DNA from: Flavobacteriales bacterium
GTDB lineage: Bacteria > Bacteroidota > Bacteroidia > Flavobacteriales_E > Vicingaceae
Reading direction: 5' to 3'
NCBI GenBank assembly: GCA_026196775.1
Contig: JAPHUD010000002.1
Coordinates: forward strand, 1-64,000
DNA length: 64,000 bases
Shown: piece after piece, positions 53,529-61,116 of the stretch
Numbering within the stretch: position 1 is the stretch's first letter
How the letters are laid out: each line of letters begins with the position of its first letter
Notes under the pieces: generated by a model
What the model was told of the DNA's origin: nothing
The model's input: the letters and a program-made list of their open reading frames with translations, nothing else
The model's database searches: none
Made by a program: the position numbers and the translations under genes

Positions 53529-54314
53529 TTATTTCTTCACAAAAGTCTCACTCTTGTTATCATAATTCAAATAATAAATTCCTTTTTTAAGATTAGTAAC
53601 ATCAATAGAATTTCCATATCCTTTTTTAACAATGTTAGCATAGCTATCATAAACTTCAAACAATGTCTCATCAGTAAAGGTAATAATGTCTTTTACTTTT
53701 ATTGGGCTAAAGGTAATTTCACCTTTAGTAGAAACATAACGTGCAGCTTGAGAATATCTTGGTTTACCAGAGTAATCTATTTGCTTAACTCTAAATTTAT
53801 TCTCACCTGAGTGAGGTTCAATTTTAAATTCATATTTGTTTTCTGTAGATGTACCAACACCATCAACTTCTCCTACTTTAATCCATTTGTTCCATCTAAA
53901 TTGCTCAACAACAAAAGTTAATTTCCCTGTTTCATTTGAAGTTGTCCATTCAAAACTACCATCTTTAGTAACATTCATATTAACAATTTCAAAAGTACTT
54001 TTAGGTTTTAGCACCTCAGGGTTTAATACTTTTGGTTTACAATCATCTTTATGTTTAATTTTCACAATAACAGGATCTCCAACTTTTAGTTGAAATGCTG
54101 TAAAGTCAATTTCAAAAGCACTAGAGTTTACCTCATCTGTGGTAACATCTCCATTAATTGTTACTTCAAAAGTACAGAAACCGACACCTGTTCCAGCAAA
54201 TGGATTTTGCACATAAAGATTTTTTCCTTGATAATGACCCTCAAGTACAATAACTCCTGCATAACTACTTAATGCTATAAAAAAAGTTAAGATGAATGTA
54301 AATATATTTCTCAT
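53529..54314 (-). CDS. Secreted protein with T9SS type A C-terminal sorting domain
   Basis: A 261-aa secreted protein with a signal peptide (FTFILTFFIALSSYAGV). The middle is a beta-rich part (KLTFVVEQFRWNKWIKVGEV, GENKFRVKQIDYSGKPRYSQ) resembling a fibronectin-like or Por-secretion module. The last 60 residues (TLFEVYDSYANIVKKGYGNS, LKKGIYYLNYDNKSETFVKK) are the type A sorting signal ending in Lys. Likely surface-exposed or released by the type IX system. The function of the middle is unknown. Confidence 0.82.
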   Translation of the reverse strand: MRNIFTFILTFFIALSSYAGVIVLEGHYQGKNLYVQNPFAGTGVGFCTFEVTINGDVTTDEVNSSAFEIDFTAFQLKVGDPVIVKIKHKDDCKPKVLNPEVLKPKSTFEIVNMNVTKDGSFEWTTSNETGKLTFVVEQFRWNKWIKVGEVDGVGTSTENKYEFKIEPHSGENKFRVKQIDYSGKPRYSQAARYVSTKGEITFSPIKVKDIITFTDETLFEVYDSYANIVKKGYGNSIDVTNLKKGIYYLNYDNKSETFVKK

Positions 54315-54416
54315 TTGTATATGTATTATCTAAATAGCGTAATATAAAATGTTTTAAAAGGCAATATTAACTCCTAATTTAGGATTTTCAAAATATTTTT
54401 GCGTAATAATCATATT

Positions 54417-54434
54417 TATAACAACATTGTTATA
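54417..54434. promoter_or_regulatory. Near-perfect inverted repeat between the T9SS cargo gene and hemH
   Basis: TATAACAA and TTGTTATA arms with a 2-base CA centre, in the 248-bp divergent gap. Further TTATA words (54437-54450) follow. A possible operator for either gene; no further support. Confidence 0.35.
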
Positions 54435-54562
54435 TAATGTTATAAGTATAACTACTTAATTGCGAAACAAAAATAATATTTTTTATAAGAATTCCACTAA
54501 TTATAGAAATTATTTTTAAGGATAAATTTTCAAACTTGATTTAATCAGTAATTTTGGCGACT

Positions 54563-55597
54563 ATGAATAAAAAAGGAATCTTACTGGTTAATTTAGGTAC
54601 ACCAGACAGTTACTCCACTGCTGATGTTAGAAAATATCTTCGCGAGTTTTTAATGGATAAATATGTAATTGATTTACCTTATTTAACCCGTTGGTTTTTG
54701 GTAAATGTAATCATAGCCACCTTCAGAGCACCTAAATCTGCTAAAATCTACCAACAATTATGGACTAAAGAAGGTTCTCCTTTATTGGTTTACGGAAAAA
54801 AAGTGCGTAAACTTTTACAACAAGAAGTAGGCAACGATATAAGCGTGTATTTAGCTATGCGTTATCAAAATCCATCTATAAAAAGTGTGCTAAAAGAAGT
54901 AAAAAAAGATGGTATTACCGATTTAGTGGTTATTCCTCTTTATCCGCAATATGCTTCTTCTTCCACTAAATCGAGTATAGAAAAAGTAAAAGAAGAATTA
55001 GCCAACGCCAATTACCAACCCAATGTAAAATTCATTGAAAACTTCTTAACCAACGAAAAGTTTATTGAAGCTTTCGCTGAAAATGGTAGTAATTATTGGA
55101 AAACAGAAGATTATCAAAAAGTATTATTTAGCTATCATGGCATTCCTGAACGACATATTTTAAAAGATTCTGAAAAAGGTTATTGCCAGTTAAACGACAA
55201 ATGTTGCTCAAGATACTCTAACAATAACCGTTTGTGTTACAGGGCTCAATGTTATGAAACCTCTCGATTAATTGCTGCTAAAATGGGGCTGAAAGATGAT
55301 GAGTATGAAGTGGCATTTCAATCTCGTTTGGAAACTCGTGCTAGAGATCCTTGGTTAAAACCTTATGCAGATTTAGTGATAGCAGATTTACCCAAATCAG
55401 GTATAAAAAATGTGCTTTGCTTTTCTCCCTCTTTTATTGCTGATTGTTTAGAAACTACTATTGAAGTAGGTGAAGAATTTAAAGAAATTTTCCATGGAAA
55501 CGGTGGAGAAAAATGGCAACTGGTTGAAAGCCTTAACGATAATCCAAAATGGATTAAAGCACTTAAAGAAATTACTTTATCAAGCTTTCAACGCTAA
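54563..55597 (+). CDS. hemH: Ferrochelatase
   Basis: Inserts iron into protoporphyrin IX to make haem. The start is the ATG at 54563 (MNKKGILLVNLGTPDSYSTA, 344 aa). A TTG three codons upstream would fall inside a TAATTTTG promoter-like box. It has LREFLMDKYVIDLPYLTRW, the catalytic YHGIPERHILKDSEKGYC and FQSRLETRARDPWLKPY, and SFIADCLETTIEVGEE near the C-terminus. Four Cys (CQLNDKCCSRYS) may bind an iron-sulfur cluster or metal. It overlaps the convergent glycosyltransferase tail by 18 bases. Confidence 0.95.
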   Translation: MNKKGILLVNLGTPDSYSTADVRKYLREFLMDKYVIDLPYLTRWFLVNVIIATFRAPKSAKIYQQLWTKEGSPLLVYGKKVRKLLQQEVGNDISVYLAMRYQNPSIKSVLKEVKKDGITDLVVIPLYPQYASSSTKSSIEKVKEELANANYQPNVKFIENFLTNEKFIEAFAENGSNYWKTEDYQKVLFSYHGIPERHILKDSEKGYCQLNDKCCSRYSNNNRLCYRAQCYETSRLIAAKMGLKDDEYEVAFQSRLETRARDPWLKPYADLVIADLPKSGIKNVLCFSPSFIADCLETTIEVGEEFKEIFHGNGGEKWQLVESLNDNPKWIKALKEITLSSFQR

Positions 55598-56641
55598 AAT
55601 TCTCTCTTCCAAAAATCTACTTAAATCAAATTGATGTTGAATTTGAATTCCCGCAAAGTTAGTAGCTTTATTAATAGCTTCTTCTAAATCAAATTCTTGC
55701 TGGGTTTGTGTGAAATAATGTTGCTTTTCAAAATGATATTTGGCTAAATATTCTTGCTCTGTTTGTCCGAGAGTAGGTACTAAAACTGCCTTTTTACCCA
55801 AAACAGCCAGATCCATTATGGTGGAATATCCTGCTCTGGAAATAACCAATTTACTTTGTCCTATTTTTTCTAAAAACAATTCTGTTGGTAAGTGGTTATG
55901 CACTTCTATATTTTCCGAATGTAAATATTCCGGGATTATATTTTCTGATGGCAACCCTCTTACTACAACTAATTTTAATGCTGTTTTTTCAGCTTGTTTA
56001 GCTACTATACTCTCAAAAACAGTTCGTTGTGGTTCTGGACCGGAAATAACAACAATAGCATCATATTTTTGTTCTGAAAACAACCCTTTTTCTGAAAATC
56101 TTGATAATGGTTCTATAAAAAAAGTAGGTATCGCATTTAGTTTTTTAGTGTGCGATAAATTACCACTCAAATTACTTTCATTTTCAATATCGGGAACCCA
56201 ACATTCGTTGAATTTCTGTATAAAATAATGGTTAATTTTATCGAGCCATCTTTTTCCGAAAGAAGCCTGAATAAACAACTGATGTGTAATAAATGCCGTT
56301 GGAATTTTTTTAGTCCAAAGTCCGTAGCGATTGTCAGATATAACCAACTCTATTTGATATTCATCTATTATGGTTTGTAACAATTGATGTTCTTTTTTTA
56401 TGCTTTTAAAAAATCCCGGCATTTGCGAAAGCATTTTAAAATTCATGCATCCATTAGTTGTATAGCGAATGGTATAGCCTGGTAATTGCACAAATTGCAG
56501 CTGAGTGAAAGTAGTTTTTAAAAAACTTAATGGAGCATTGTCGGCAGCAATAATTACTTTATGCCCTAAATCAATTAACGTATTAATAATGGGAACACAT
56601 CTAGCAGCATGTCCTAAACCCCAATCTAACGGGCAAACCAA
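55580..56641 (-). CDS. MurG-like (GT28-type) glycosyltransferase of unknown acceptor
   Basis: A GT-B protein (353 aa): CPLDWGLGHAARCVPIINTL at the N-terminus, and a C-terminal donor part with KLVISRAGYSTIMDLAVLGK, VLVPTLGQTEQEYLAKY. This is the family resembling UDP-GlcNAc:lipid transferases and MurG (PF13528-like). The start is uncertain: TTG at 56641 truncates the first beta strand, while SNQKKILVCPLDWG reads naturally if translation began at the ATT/ATC at 56665-56660. No ATG or GTG lies after the in-frame stop at 56672-56674. It follows the GNAT gene. Confidence 0.75.
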   Translation of the reverse strand: MVCPLDWGLGHAARCVPIINTLIDLGHKVIIAADNAPLSFLKTTFTQLQFVQLPGYTIRYTTNGCMNFKMLSQMPGFFKSIKKEHQLLQTIIDEYQIELVISDNRYGLWTKKIPTAFITHQLFIQASFGKRWLDKINHYFIQKFNECWVPDIENESNLSGNLSHTKKLNAIPTFFIEPLSRFSEKGLFSEQKYDAIVVISGPEPQRTVFESIVAKQAEKTALKLVVVRGLPSENIIPEYLHSENIEVHNHLPTELFLEKIGQSKLVISRAGYSTIMDLAVLGKKAVLVPTLGQTEQEYLAKYHFEKQHYFTQTQQEFDLEEAINKATNFAGIQIQHQFDLSRFLEERILALKA

Positions 56642-56664
56642 TATTTTTTTTTGATTACTGATAA

Positions 56665-57087
56665 TTACTTTTTATTTTCCAATTTAACAAAAGCCACTAA
56701 ATTACCTTTATCGCAAGAAGAAAAGCCAAGTGCTTCATAAAAACCTCTTGTTTCTTCATTATCATCAGTCAGCAATACTTTTTGACGAATATTTTTAAAT
56801 TTCTCCAAGGCTTTCTGTAACAATAAACTCCCAATTTTTCTTCTTTTATGTGATTTCATTACCAAAATATCCTGAATATAAACAATAGTCAATCCATCAC
56901 CCACCAAGCGAATTAACCCGACTAATTTATGGTTTTCCCAAGCAGTAAGCACATAAAGCGAATTACTTACCGCTTGCTGCAATAAATCGGGACTATTGGT
57001 ATAAGCCAACCAATTCGCATCGTTGTAGAGACTTAATAAATCTGCCTGACTTAATTTCTTTTCTTCAGAAAACTCGAGATTGTTCAT
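56665..57087 (-). CDS. GNAT-family N-acetyltransferase
   Basis: A 140-aa acetyl-CoA-dependent acetyltransferase: LYNDANWLAYTNSPDLLQQA, VLTAWENHKLVGLIRLVGDG, the acetyl-CoA loop VMKSHKRRKIGSLLLQKALE and ETRGFYEALGFSSCDKG. It is complete and has an ATG at 57087. The substrate is not predictable. It probably shares a transcript with the glycosyltransferase downstream, whose start overlaps or abuts its stop. Confidence 0.88.
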   Translation of the reverse strand: MNNLEFSEEKKLSQADLLSLYNDANWLAYTNSPDLLQQAVSNSLYVLTAWENHKLVGLIRLVGDGLTIVYIQDILVMKSHKRRKIGSLLLQKALEKFKNIRQKVLLTDDNEETRGFYEALGFSSCDKGNLVAFVKLENKK

Positions 57088-57164
57088 TTGCAGGTTTAAT
57101 TAGCTTTTTCTAAACAAATATAATTTAATTGACTGTAATCATACTTATAAAACAAGTAAAATAT

Positions 57165-57172
57165 TATCTTTG
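57165..57172 (+). promoter_or_regulatory. Candidate -7 box (TATCTTTG) of the haem-binding protein gene
   Basis: TATCTTTG fits TAnnTTTG; it lies 21 bases before the ATG at 57194 and includes the TTG at 57170, which therefore is not the start codon. Confidence 0.45.
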
Positions 57173-57193
57173 TTCAAACTAAAACAAATTGTT

Positions 57194-58024
57194 ATGCTTA
57201 AAAAAATTGGTCTTGCATTGTTTGCAATTTTCGTAATTATACAGTTTTTCAGAATTGACAAAACCAATCCTGAAGTTATTGCTGAAAATGATTTTTTATA
57301 TGCCGTTGGAGCTCCTGAAGAAGTGACTCAAATTATTAAAACATCGTGCTACGATTGTCATTCTAACACTACCCATTATCCTTGGTATAGTAATGTTGCT
57401 CCTATTTCTTGGTGGCTGAAAGACCATATTAATGAAGCAAGAGAAGAACTTAATTTTTCTGAATGGGAAACTTTTGAGCATAAACGTAAACTAAAAAAAC
57501 TAAAAGAAGCTGTTGAAGAATTAGAGGAAAAAGAAATGCCTTTAACATCTTACACTATTACTCATGGTGATGCTAAATTGTCCGACCAACAAAGAGAATT
57601 ACTTATCAATTGGTTTAAAGAAACCTTAAGTTATTTTGAAGAAGGAGAAACTACTGCTGAAGAAGAACCGAAAAGTGACCTTACCTTGGATAATGGCAAA
57701 AAATGGATCGCTAATATTGAAACTATTGACGGTATTAATAACATGATAGCCATTATTGCTCAACCAATGGAAGAAGATAGAATTATTTTGTTTGTTGCCA
57801 GAGGTCAGCAGCTTATGACAGAGTTTGAAACATTAGTGTCTAAATGCAACATGACTGGCGAAGCTCACGAGCAACTTCATCACTATATTTTTCCTTTAAA
57901 AGAAAAAATTGAGCTATTAATGAATTGTGAGGACATGACTACTTGTGATTTAACTCAATTAGACATTTTAAGACACTTACATTTATTTAACGAATATTTT
58001 GAAGGGGAGAGTTTGCCTAGTTAA
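57194..58024 (+). CDS. Membrane-anchored haem-binding (CxxCH) protein with extra C-terminal domain
   Basis: A 276-aa protein from the ATG at 57194. It has an N-terminal anchor or signal (IGLALFAIFVIIQFF), then a haem-binding domain (PF14376-like) with the c-type haem motif SCYDCHSNTTHYPWYSNVAP (CxxCH) and WWLKDHINEAREELNFSEWE. Family members are usually about 150 residues. This one continues for about 120 residues with an acidic linker and a helical domain (WIANIETIDGINNMIAIIAQ, HEQLHHYIFPLKEKIELLMN) I do not recognise. It converges with nadD, the stops being 3 bases apart. Confidence 0.82.
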   Translation: MLKKIGLALFAIFVIIQFFRIDKTNPEVIAENDFLYAVGAPEEVTQIIKTSCYDCHSNTTHYPWYSNVAPISWWLKDHINEAREELNFSEWETFEHKRKLKKLKEAVEELEEKEMPLTSYTITHGDAKLSDQQRELLINWFKETLSYFEEGETTAEEEPKSDLTLDNGKKWIANIETIDGINNMIAIIAQPMEEDRIILFVARGQQLMTEFETLVSKCNMTGEAHEQLHHYIFPLKEKIELLMNCEDMTTCDLTQLDILRHLHLFNEYFEGESLPS

Positions 58025-58027
58025 TTG

Positions 58028-58639
58028 CTACTTATAAAAATTCATCTCGGTTAAATATTGATAAACCGGTTCTGTAAGTAAATAACGGACATCCTTTTTA
58101 TCTTTTACCGCTTTTCTAATAAAGCTGGAAGACACTTTCATTACCGGAGCATCACAAAAATGTACATTTGGATGATTAAAAAAATCGTGCTGTTGTTGAT
58201 TGGTTTTCAATTCAGATTCTTCTCTCTCTTGCTCTGTTAAAGCTCTCGGATAAACATAAATATGATGATTAGTGATAATTTCTTCATGATTTTTCCATTT
58301 GTGGAAAGTCCTTAAATTATCCTCACCCATGATTAACGAAAATTCGTGATTCGGGTATTTCTCACGCAAATAAATCAACGTATCTGAAGTATAAGATGGT
58401 TTAGGCATATTAAACTCAATATCGCAATCTTTTAAATGATTATTATCTTCTATAGCTACCCTTACCATAGCCAAACGATGATAATCTGCCAATAAAGAAT
58501 TACTTAATTTTAACGGATTTTGAGGAGATACAACAAACCAAACTTCATCTAAATCGGTATACTCTGCCATGTAATTAGCAATTATCAAATGTCCGACATG
58601 AATAGGATTGTATGTTCCAAAATATAGACCTACTTTCAT
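58028..58639 (-). CDS. nadD: Nicotinate-nucleotide adenylyltransferase
   Basis: Converts nicotinate mononucleotide and ATP to nicotinate adenine dinucleotide in NAD synthesis. The protein is 203 aa with the nucleotidyltransferase motif YFGTYNPIHVGHLIIANYMA (HxGH), LKDCDIEFNMPKPSYTSDTL, SLIMGEDNLRTFHKWKNHEE and the C-terminal KVSSSFIRKAVKDKKDVRYL. It is downstream of gmk and yicC in a likely unit. Its leader carries the repeat shared with galE. Confidence 0.95.
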   Translation of the reverse strand: MKVGLYFGTYNPIHVGHLIIANYMAEYTDLDEVWFVVSPQNPLKLSNSLLADYHRLAMVRVAIEDNNHLKDCDIEFNMPKPSYTSDTLIYLREKYPNHEFSLIMGEDNLRTFHKWKNHEEIITNHHIYVYPRALTEQEREESELKTNQQQHDFFNHPNVHFCDAPVMKVSSSFIRKAVKDKKDVRYLLTEPVYQYLTEMNFYK

Positions 58640-58735
58640 CTGTTTTTATCTATTGTTTTCATCTGTCAGATGTAACTCCCTATTATTAATCATTTTATTA
58701 TGTGATAAAACTTTTCTCAAGGTCGTTTCATCCCT
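58640..58735. repeat. Leader repeat shared with galE, copy 2 (nadD side)
   Basis: Directly upstream of the nadD ATG: CTGTTT, GTCAGATG-x-AACTC (58665-58678), ATCATT, TGTG and TCGTTTCAT (58723-58731) occur in the same order as at 32085-32180. CATCTG-t-CAGATG (58660-58672) also forms a small hairpin here. Confidence 0.5.
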
Positions 58736-58738
58736 CTA

Positions 58739-59308
58739 TTATTTTGTTAAAAAAGAGTTTACAATATTAAGTGTTTCTCTCTGAGCTTTTTCCAAATCAT
58801 CATTTACAATAATTACATCGAACCACTTAGAGTAACTCATTTCTTGAGTTGCCTTTTTCAGTCTTTTTTGGATTTTTTCTTCTGTTTCACTTCCTCTGCT
58901 TCTTAACCTTTTTTCTAACTCTTCTATACTTGGAGCCTGAATGAAAATGGTTAGCGCATTCTCTCCAAAATATTTACTCAAACTCAATCCACCTTCTACA
59001 TCTACATCAAAAATTACATTATGTCCTTCTTCCCAAATTCTGGTAATTTCAGATTTTAAAGTCCCATAATATTGATCTTGATAAACTTCTTCCCATTCTA
59101 CAAATTCATTATTATCTATTTTGTTTTGAAATTCCTCTGTACTCAAAAAGTAATAATCCACTCCGTTAGTTTCATTCTCTCTTTTTTCTCTATTACATGC
59201 CGAAATCGAAAATTTTAAATTTAAATCTTGTGCCAACAAGTATTTAGTAATAGAAGTTTTTCCTGCTCCTGATGGAGCACAAATGATAATGCATTTGTTT
59301 TTACTCAT
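58739..59308 (-). CDS. gmk: Guanylate kinase
   Basis: Phosphorylates GMP to GDP. The protein is 189 aa with the P-loop CAPSGAGKTSITKYLL (residues 10-25), SACNREKRENETNGVDYYFL, the GMP-binding block FVEWEEVYQDQYYGTLKSEI, NVIFDVDVEGGLSL and the lid RLRSRGSETEEKIQKRL. The P-loop reads APSGAGKT where GPSGAGKS is the commonest form, a normal variant. It lies 5 bases after yicC. Confidence 0.95.
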   Translation of the reverse strand: MSKNKCIIICAPSGAGKTSITKYLLAQDLNLKFSISACNREKRENETNGVDYYFLSTEEFQNKIDNNEFVEWEEVYQDQYYGTLKSEITRIWEEGHNVIFDVDVEGGLSLSKYFGENALTIFIQAPSIEELEKRLRSRGSETEEKIQKRLKKATQEMSYSKWFDVIIVNDDLEKAQRETLNIVNSFLTK

Positions 59309-59313
59309 AATTC

Positions 59314-60186
59314 TTATAAAATATTTAATATTTGTTCTTTAATCTTTTCTAGCTCATCTTTCATCTCCACCACAATTTTTTGTAATTCGGAATGATTTGC
59401 TTTTGACCCTAACGTATTAATTTCTCTACCCATTTCCTGACTGATAAACCCTAACTTTTTTCCTTGGGAATCCTTATCATTCATAGTGTCCATAAAATAA
59501 TCGAGGTGAGATTGCAATCGTTGCTTTTCTTCCGAAACATCAAACTTTTCAATATAAAAAACCAACTCTTGCTCTAACCTATCTTTATCTATCTGATTGC
59601 CATTAACAATTTCTTCTAAATGTGCTGTAATCCTTTCTCTAACAGTAATTATCCTTTCTTTTTCGTACAATTCTACCTTATTCAATAGCTGCTGAATATT
59701 ATTAATTCTCAACTCCATTTCTTTTTGAAGCGTATTGCCTTCATCCGTTCTGTAAGCATCAATATCTTGCAAGGCTTTTGTAGTCAATTCCACTATGGTT
59801 TGCCACTCTGATTCATCCATAGCTTGTTTTTCTTCTTTCTGAAAAACATCTGGCATTCCAGTAACAATTTTTATTAAATCAGATTGCTCTCCCAACTCAT
59901 CAGACAAACGTTTTAGCTCATTATAATAGTTTTTAAATAAACTTTCGTTGATTTGGTAATTTGGTGTGGCAGTGGTTTGCTCAACGTATAAATTAAATTC
60001 AATTTTTCCTCTCTCAAGATGCTGATTAATTTTAGCTCTAAGTTCTAATTCTTTTTCTTTGTAAACAGCCGGAATTCTTATAGAAATATCAGCTTGTTTG
60101 CTATTAAGCGAACGAATTTCTATGCTGATTTTCTTTTGGTTGATACTGGTTGCGGATTTACCAAACCCGGTCATTGATTTAATCAT
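59314..60186 (-). CDS. yicC: YicC-family endoribonuclease
   Basis: A 290-aa YicC protein: MIKSMTGFGKSATSINQKKI at the N-terminus, RSLNSKQADISIRIPAVYKE, ERGKIEFNLYVEQT, and the C-terminal domain YFMDTMNDKDSQGKKLGFIS, MGREINTLGSKANHSELQKI (DUF1732). The E. coli protein is an RNA-degrading nuclease. It is first in the yicC-gmk-nadD run on the minus strand, an arrangement common in bacteria. Confidence 0.93.
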   Translation of the reverse strand: MIKSMTGFGKSATSINQKKISIEIRSLNSKQADISIRIPAVYKEKELELRAKINQHLERGKIEFNLYVEQTTATPNYQINESLFKNYYNELKRLSDELGEQSDLIKIVTGMPDVFQKEEKQAMDESEWQTIVELTTKALQDIDAYRTDEGNTLQKEMELRINNIQQLLNKVELYEKERIITVRERITAHLEEIVNGNQIDKDRLEQELVFYIEKFDVSEEKQRLQSHLDYFMDTMNDKDSQGKKLGFISQEMGREINTLGSKANHSELQKIVVEMKDELEKIKEQILNIL

Positions 60187-60255
60187 CTATGATAATTTTA
60201 AGATGCAAATGTAATAAACCTAACACTTGAATAACAATAGATGGACACAAAATGC

Positions 60256-60263
60256 TATTTTTG
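60256..60263 (+). promoter_or_regulatory. Candidate -7 box (TATTTTTG) of the paaGHI genes
   Basis: TATTTTTG fits TAnnTTTG, 32 bases before the ATG at 60296. The nearest upstream TTG is 26 bases away, a little too far. Confidence 0.4.
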
Positions 60264-60295
60264 TTGTTCAACTATAATAAAATAATTGAAAAATT

Positions 60296-61072
60296 ATGAG
60301 CAATATCAACTTAAAAATTGATAATGGAGTAGGCATTATCATCCTTAACAGACCCGATAAATTCAACAGTTTTGTTCGCCAAATGGCTTTTGATTTACAA
60401 GCTGCTTTAGACGAATGTGAAAAAAAACCCGAAGTAAGAGCCATTTACATTACTGCCGAAGGTAAAGCGTTTTGTGCCGGACAAGATTTAGCAGAAGCCA
60501 TAGATCCCAAACAAACCGAATTACCCAAAATTGTAGAAGAACATTACAATCCAATAATAGATCGATTAAGAAAAATTGAGAAACCTATTGTTTGTGGCGT
60601 AAATGGTGTTGCAGCGGGTGCTGGAGCCAACATTGCATTGGCTTGCGACATTACCCTTGCAGCAAAATCAGCAAGTTTTATACAAGCATTTAGTAAAATT
60701 GGGTTAATCCCCGATAGTGGAGGAACCTACTACCTACCCAGATTAATTGGTCTGCAAAAAGCTGCTGCTTTAATGTTTTTAGGAGATAAGGTAATGGCTG
60801 AAGATGCTGAAAAAATGGGTATGATTTATAAAGCTGTTGCCGATGAAGCTTTACAAGAAGAAGCCCTAAAAATAGCTCAAACCTTAGCTCAAATGCCTAC
60901 CAAAGGAATTGGCTTAACTAAAAGATTATTAAATGAATCGTTTAATAACAACTTAACACAACAATTAGCCAGAGAAGGTGAGTTACAAAATGAAGCCGGA
61001 CAGACGTACGATTACCAAGAAGGGGTAAATGCATTTTTAGAGAAACGTAAACCAATTTTCAAAGGGAGTTAA
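60296..61072 (+). CDS. paaG: Enoyl-CoA hydratase/isomerase, PaaG-like
   Basis: Crotonase-fold enzyme (258 aa). In phenylacetate breakdown PaaG isomerises epoxy-phenylacetyl-CoA to an oxepin. It shows GVGIIILNRPDKFNSFVRQM, the oxyanion loops ITAEGKAFCAGQDLAEAIDP and GVNGVAAGAGANIALACDIT, and SKIGLIPDSGGTYYLPRLIG, where the Asp of PDSG is characteristic of isomerases over hydratases. The PaaG reading rests on the order paaG-paaH-paaI. It could also serve other acyl-CoA oxidation. Confidence 0.88.
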   Translation: MSNINLKIDNGVGIIILNRPDKFNSFVRQMAFDLQAALDECEKKPEVRAIYITAEGKAFCAGQDLAEAIDPKQTELPKIVEEHYNPIIDRLRKIEKPIVCGVNGVAAGAGANIALACDITLAAKSASFIQAFSKIGLIPDSGGTYYLPRLIGLQKAAALMFLGDKVMAEDAEKMGMIYKAVADEALQEEALKIAQTLAQMPTKGIGLTKRLLNESFNNNLTQQLAREGELQNEAGQTYDYQEGVNAFLEKRKPIFKGS

Positions 61073-61116
61073 TTAACAAAAACAAACATTGGGAACGAAG
61101 AAAAAAGATATAACTT

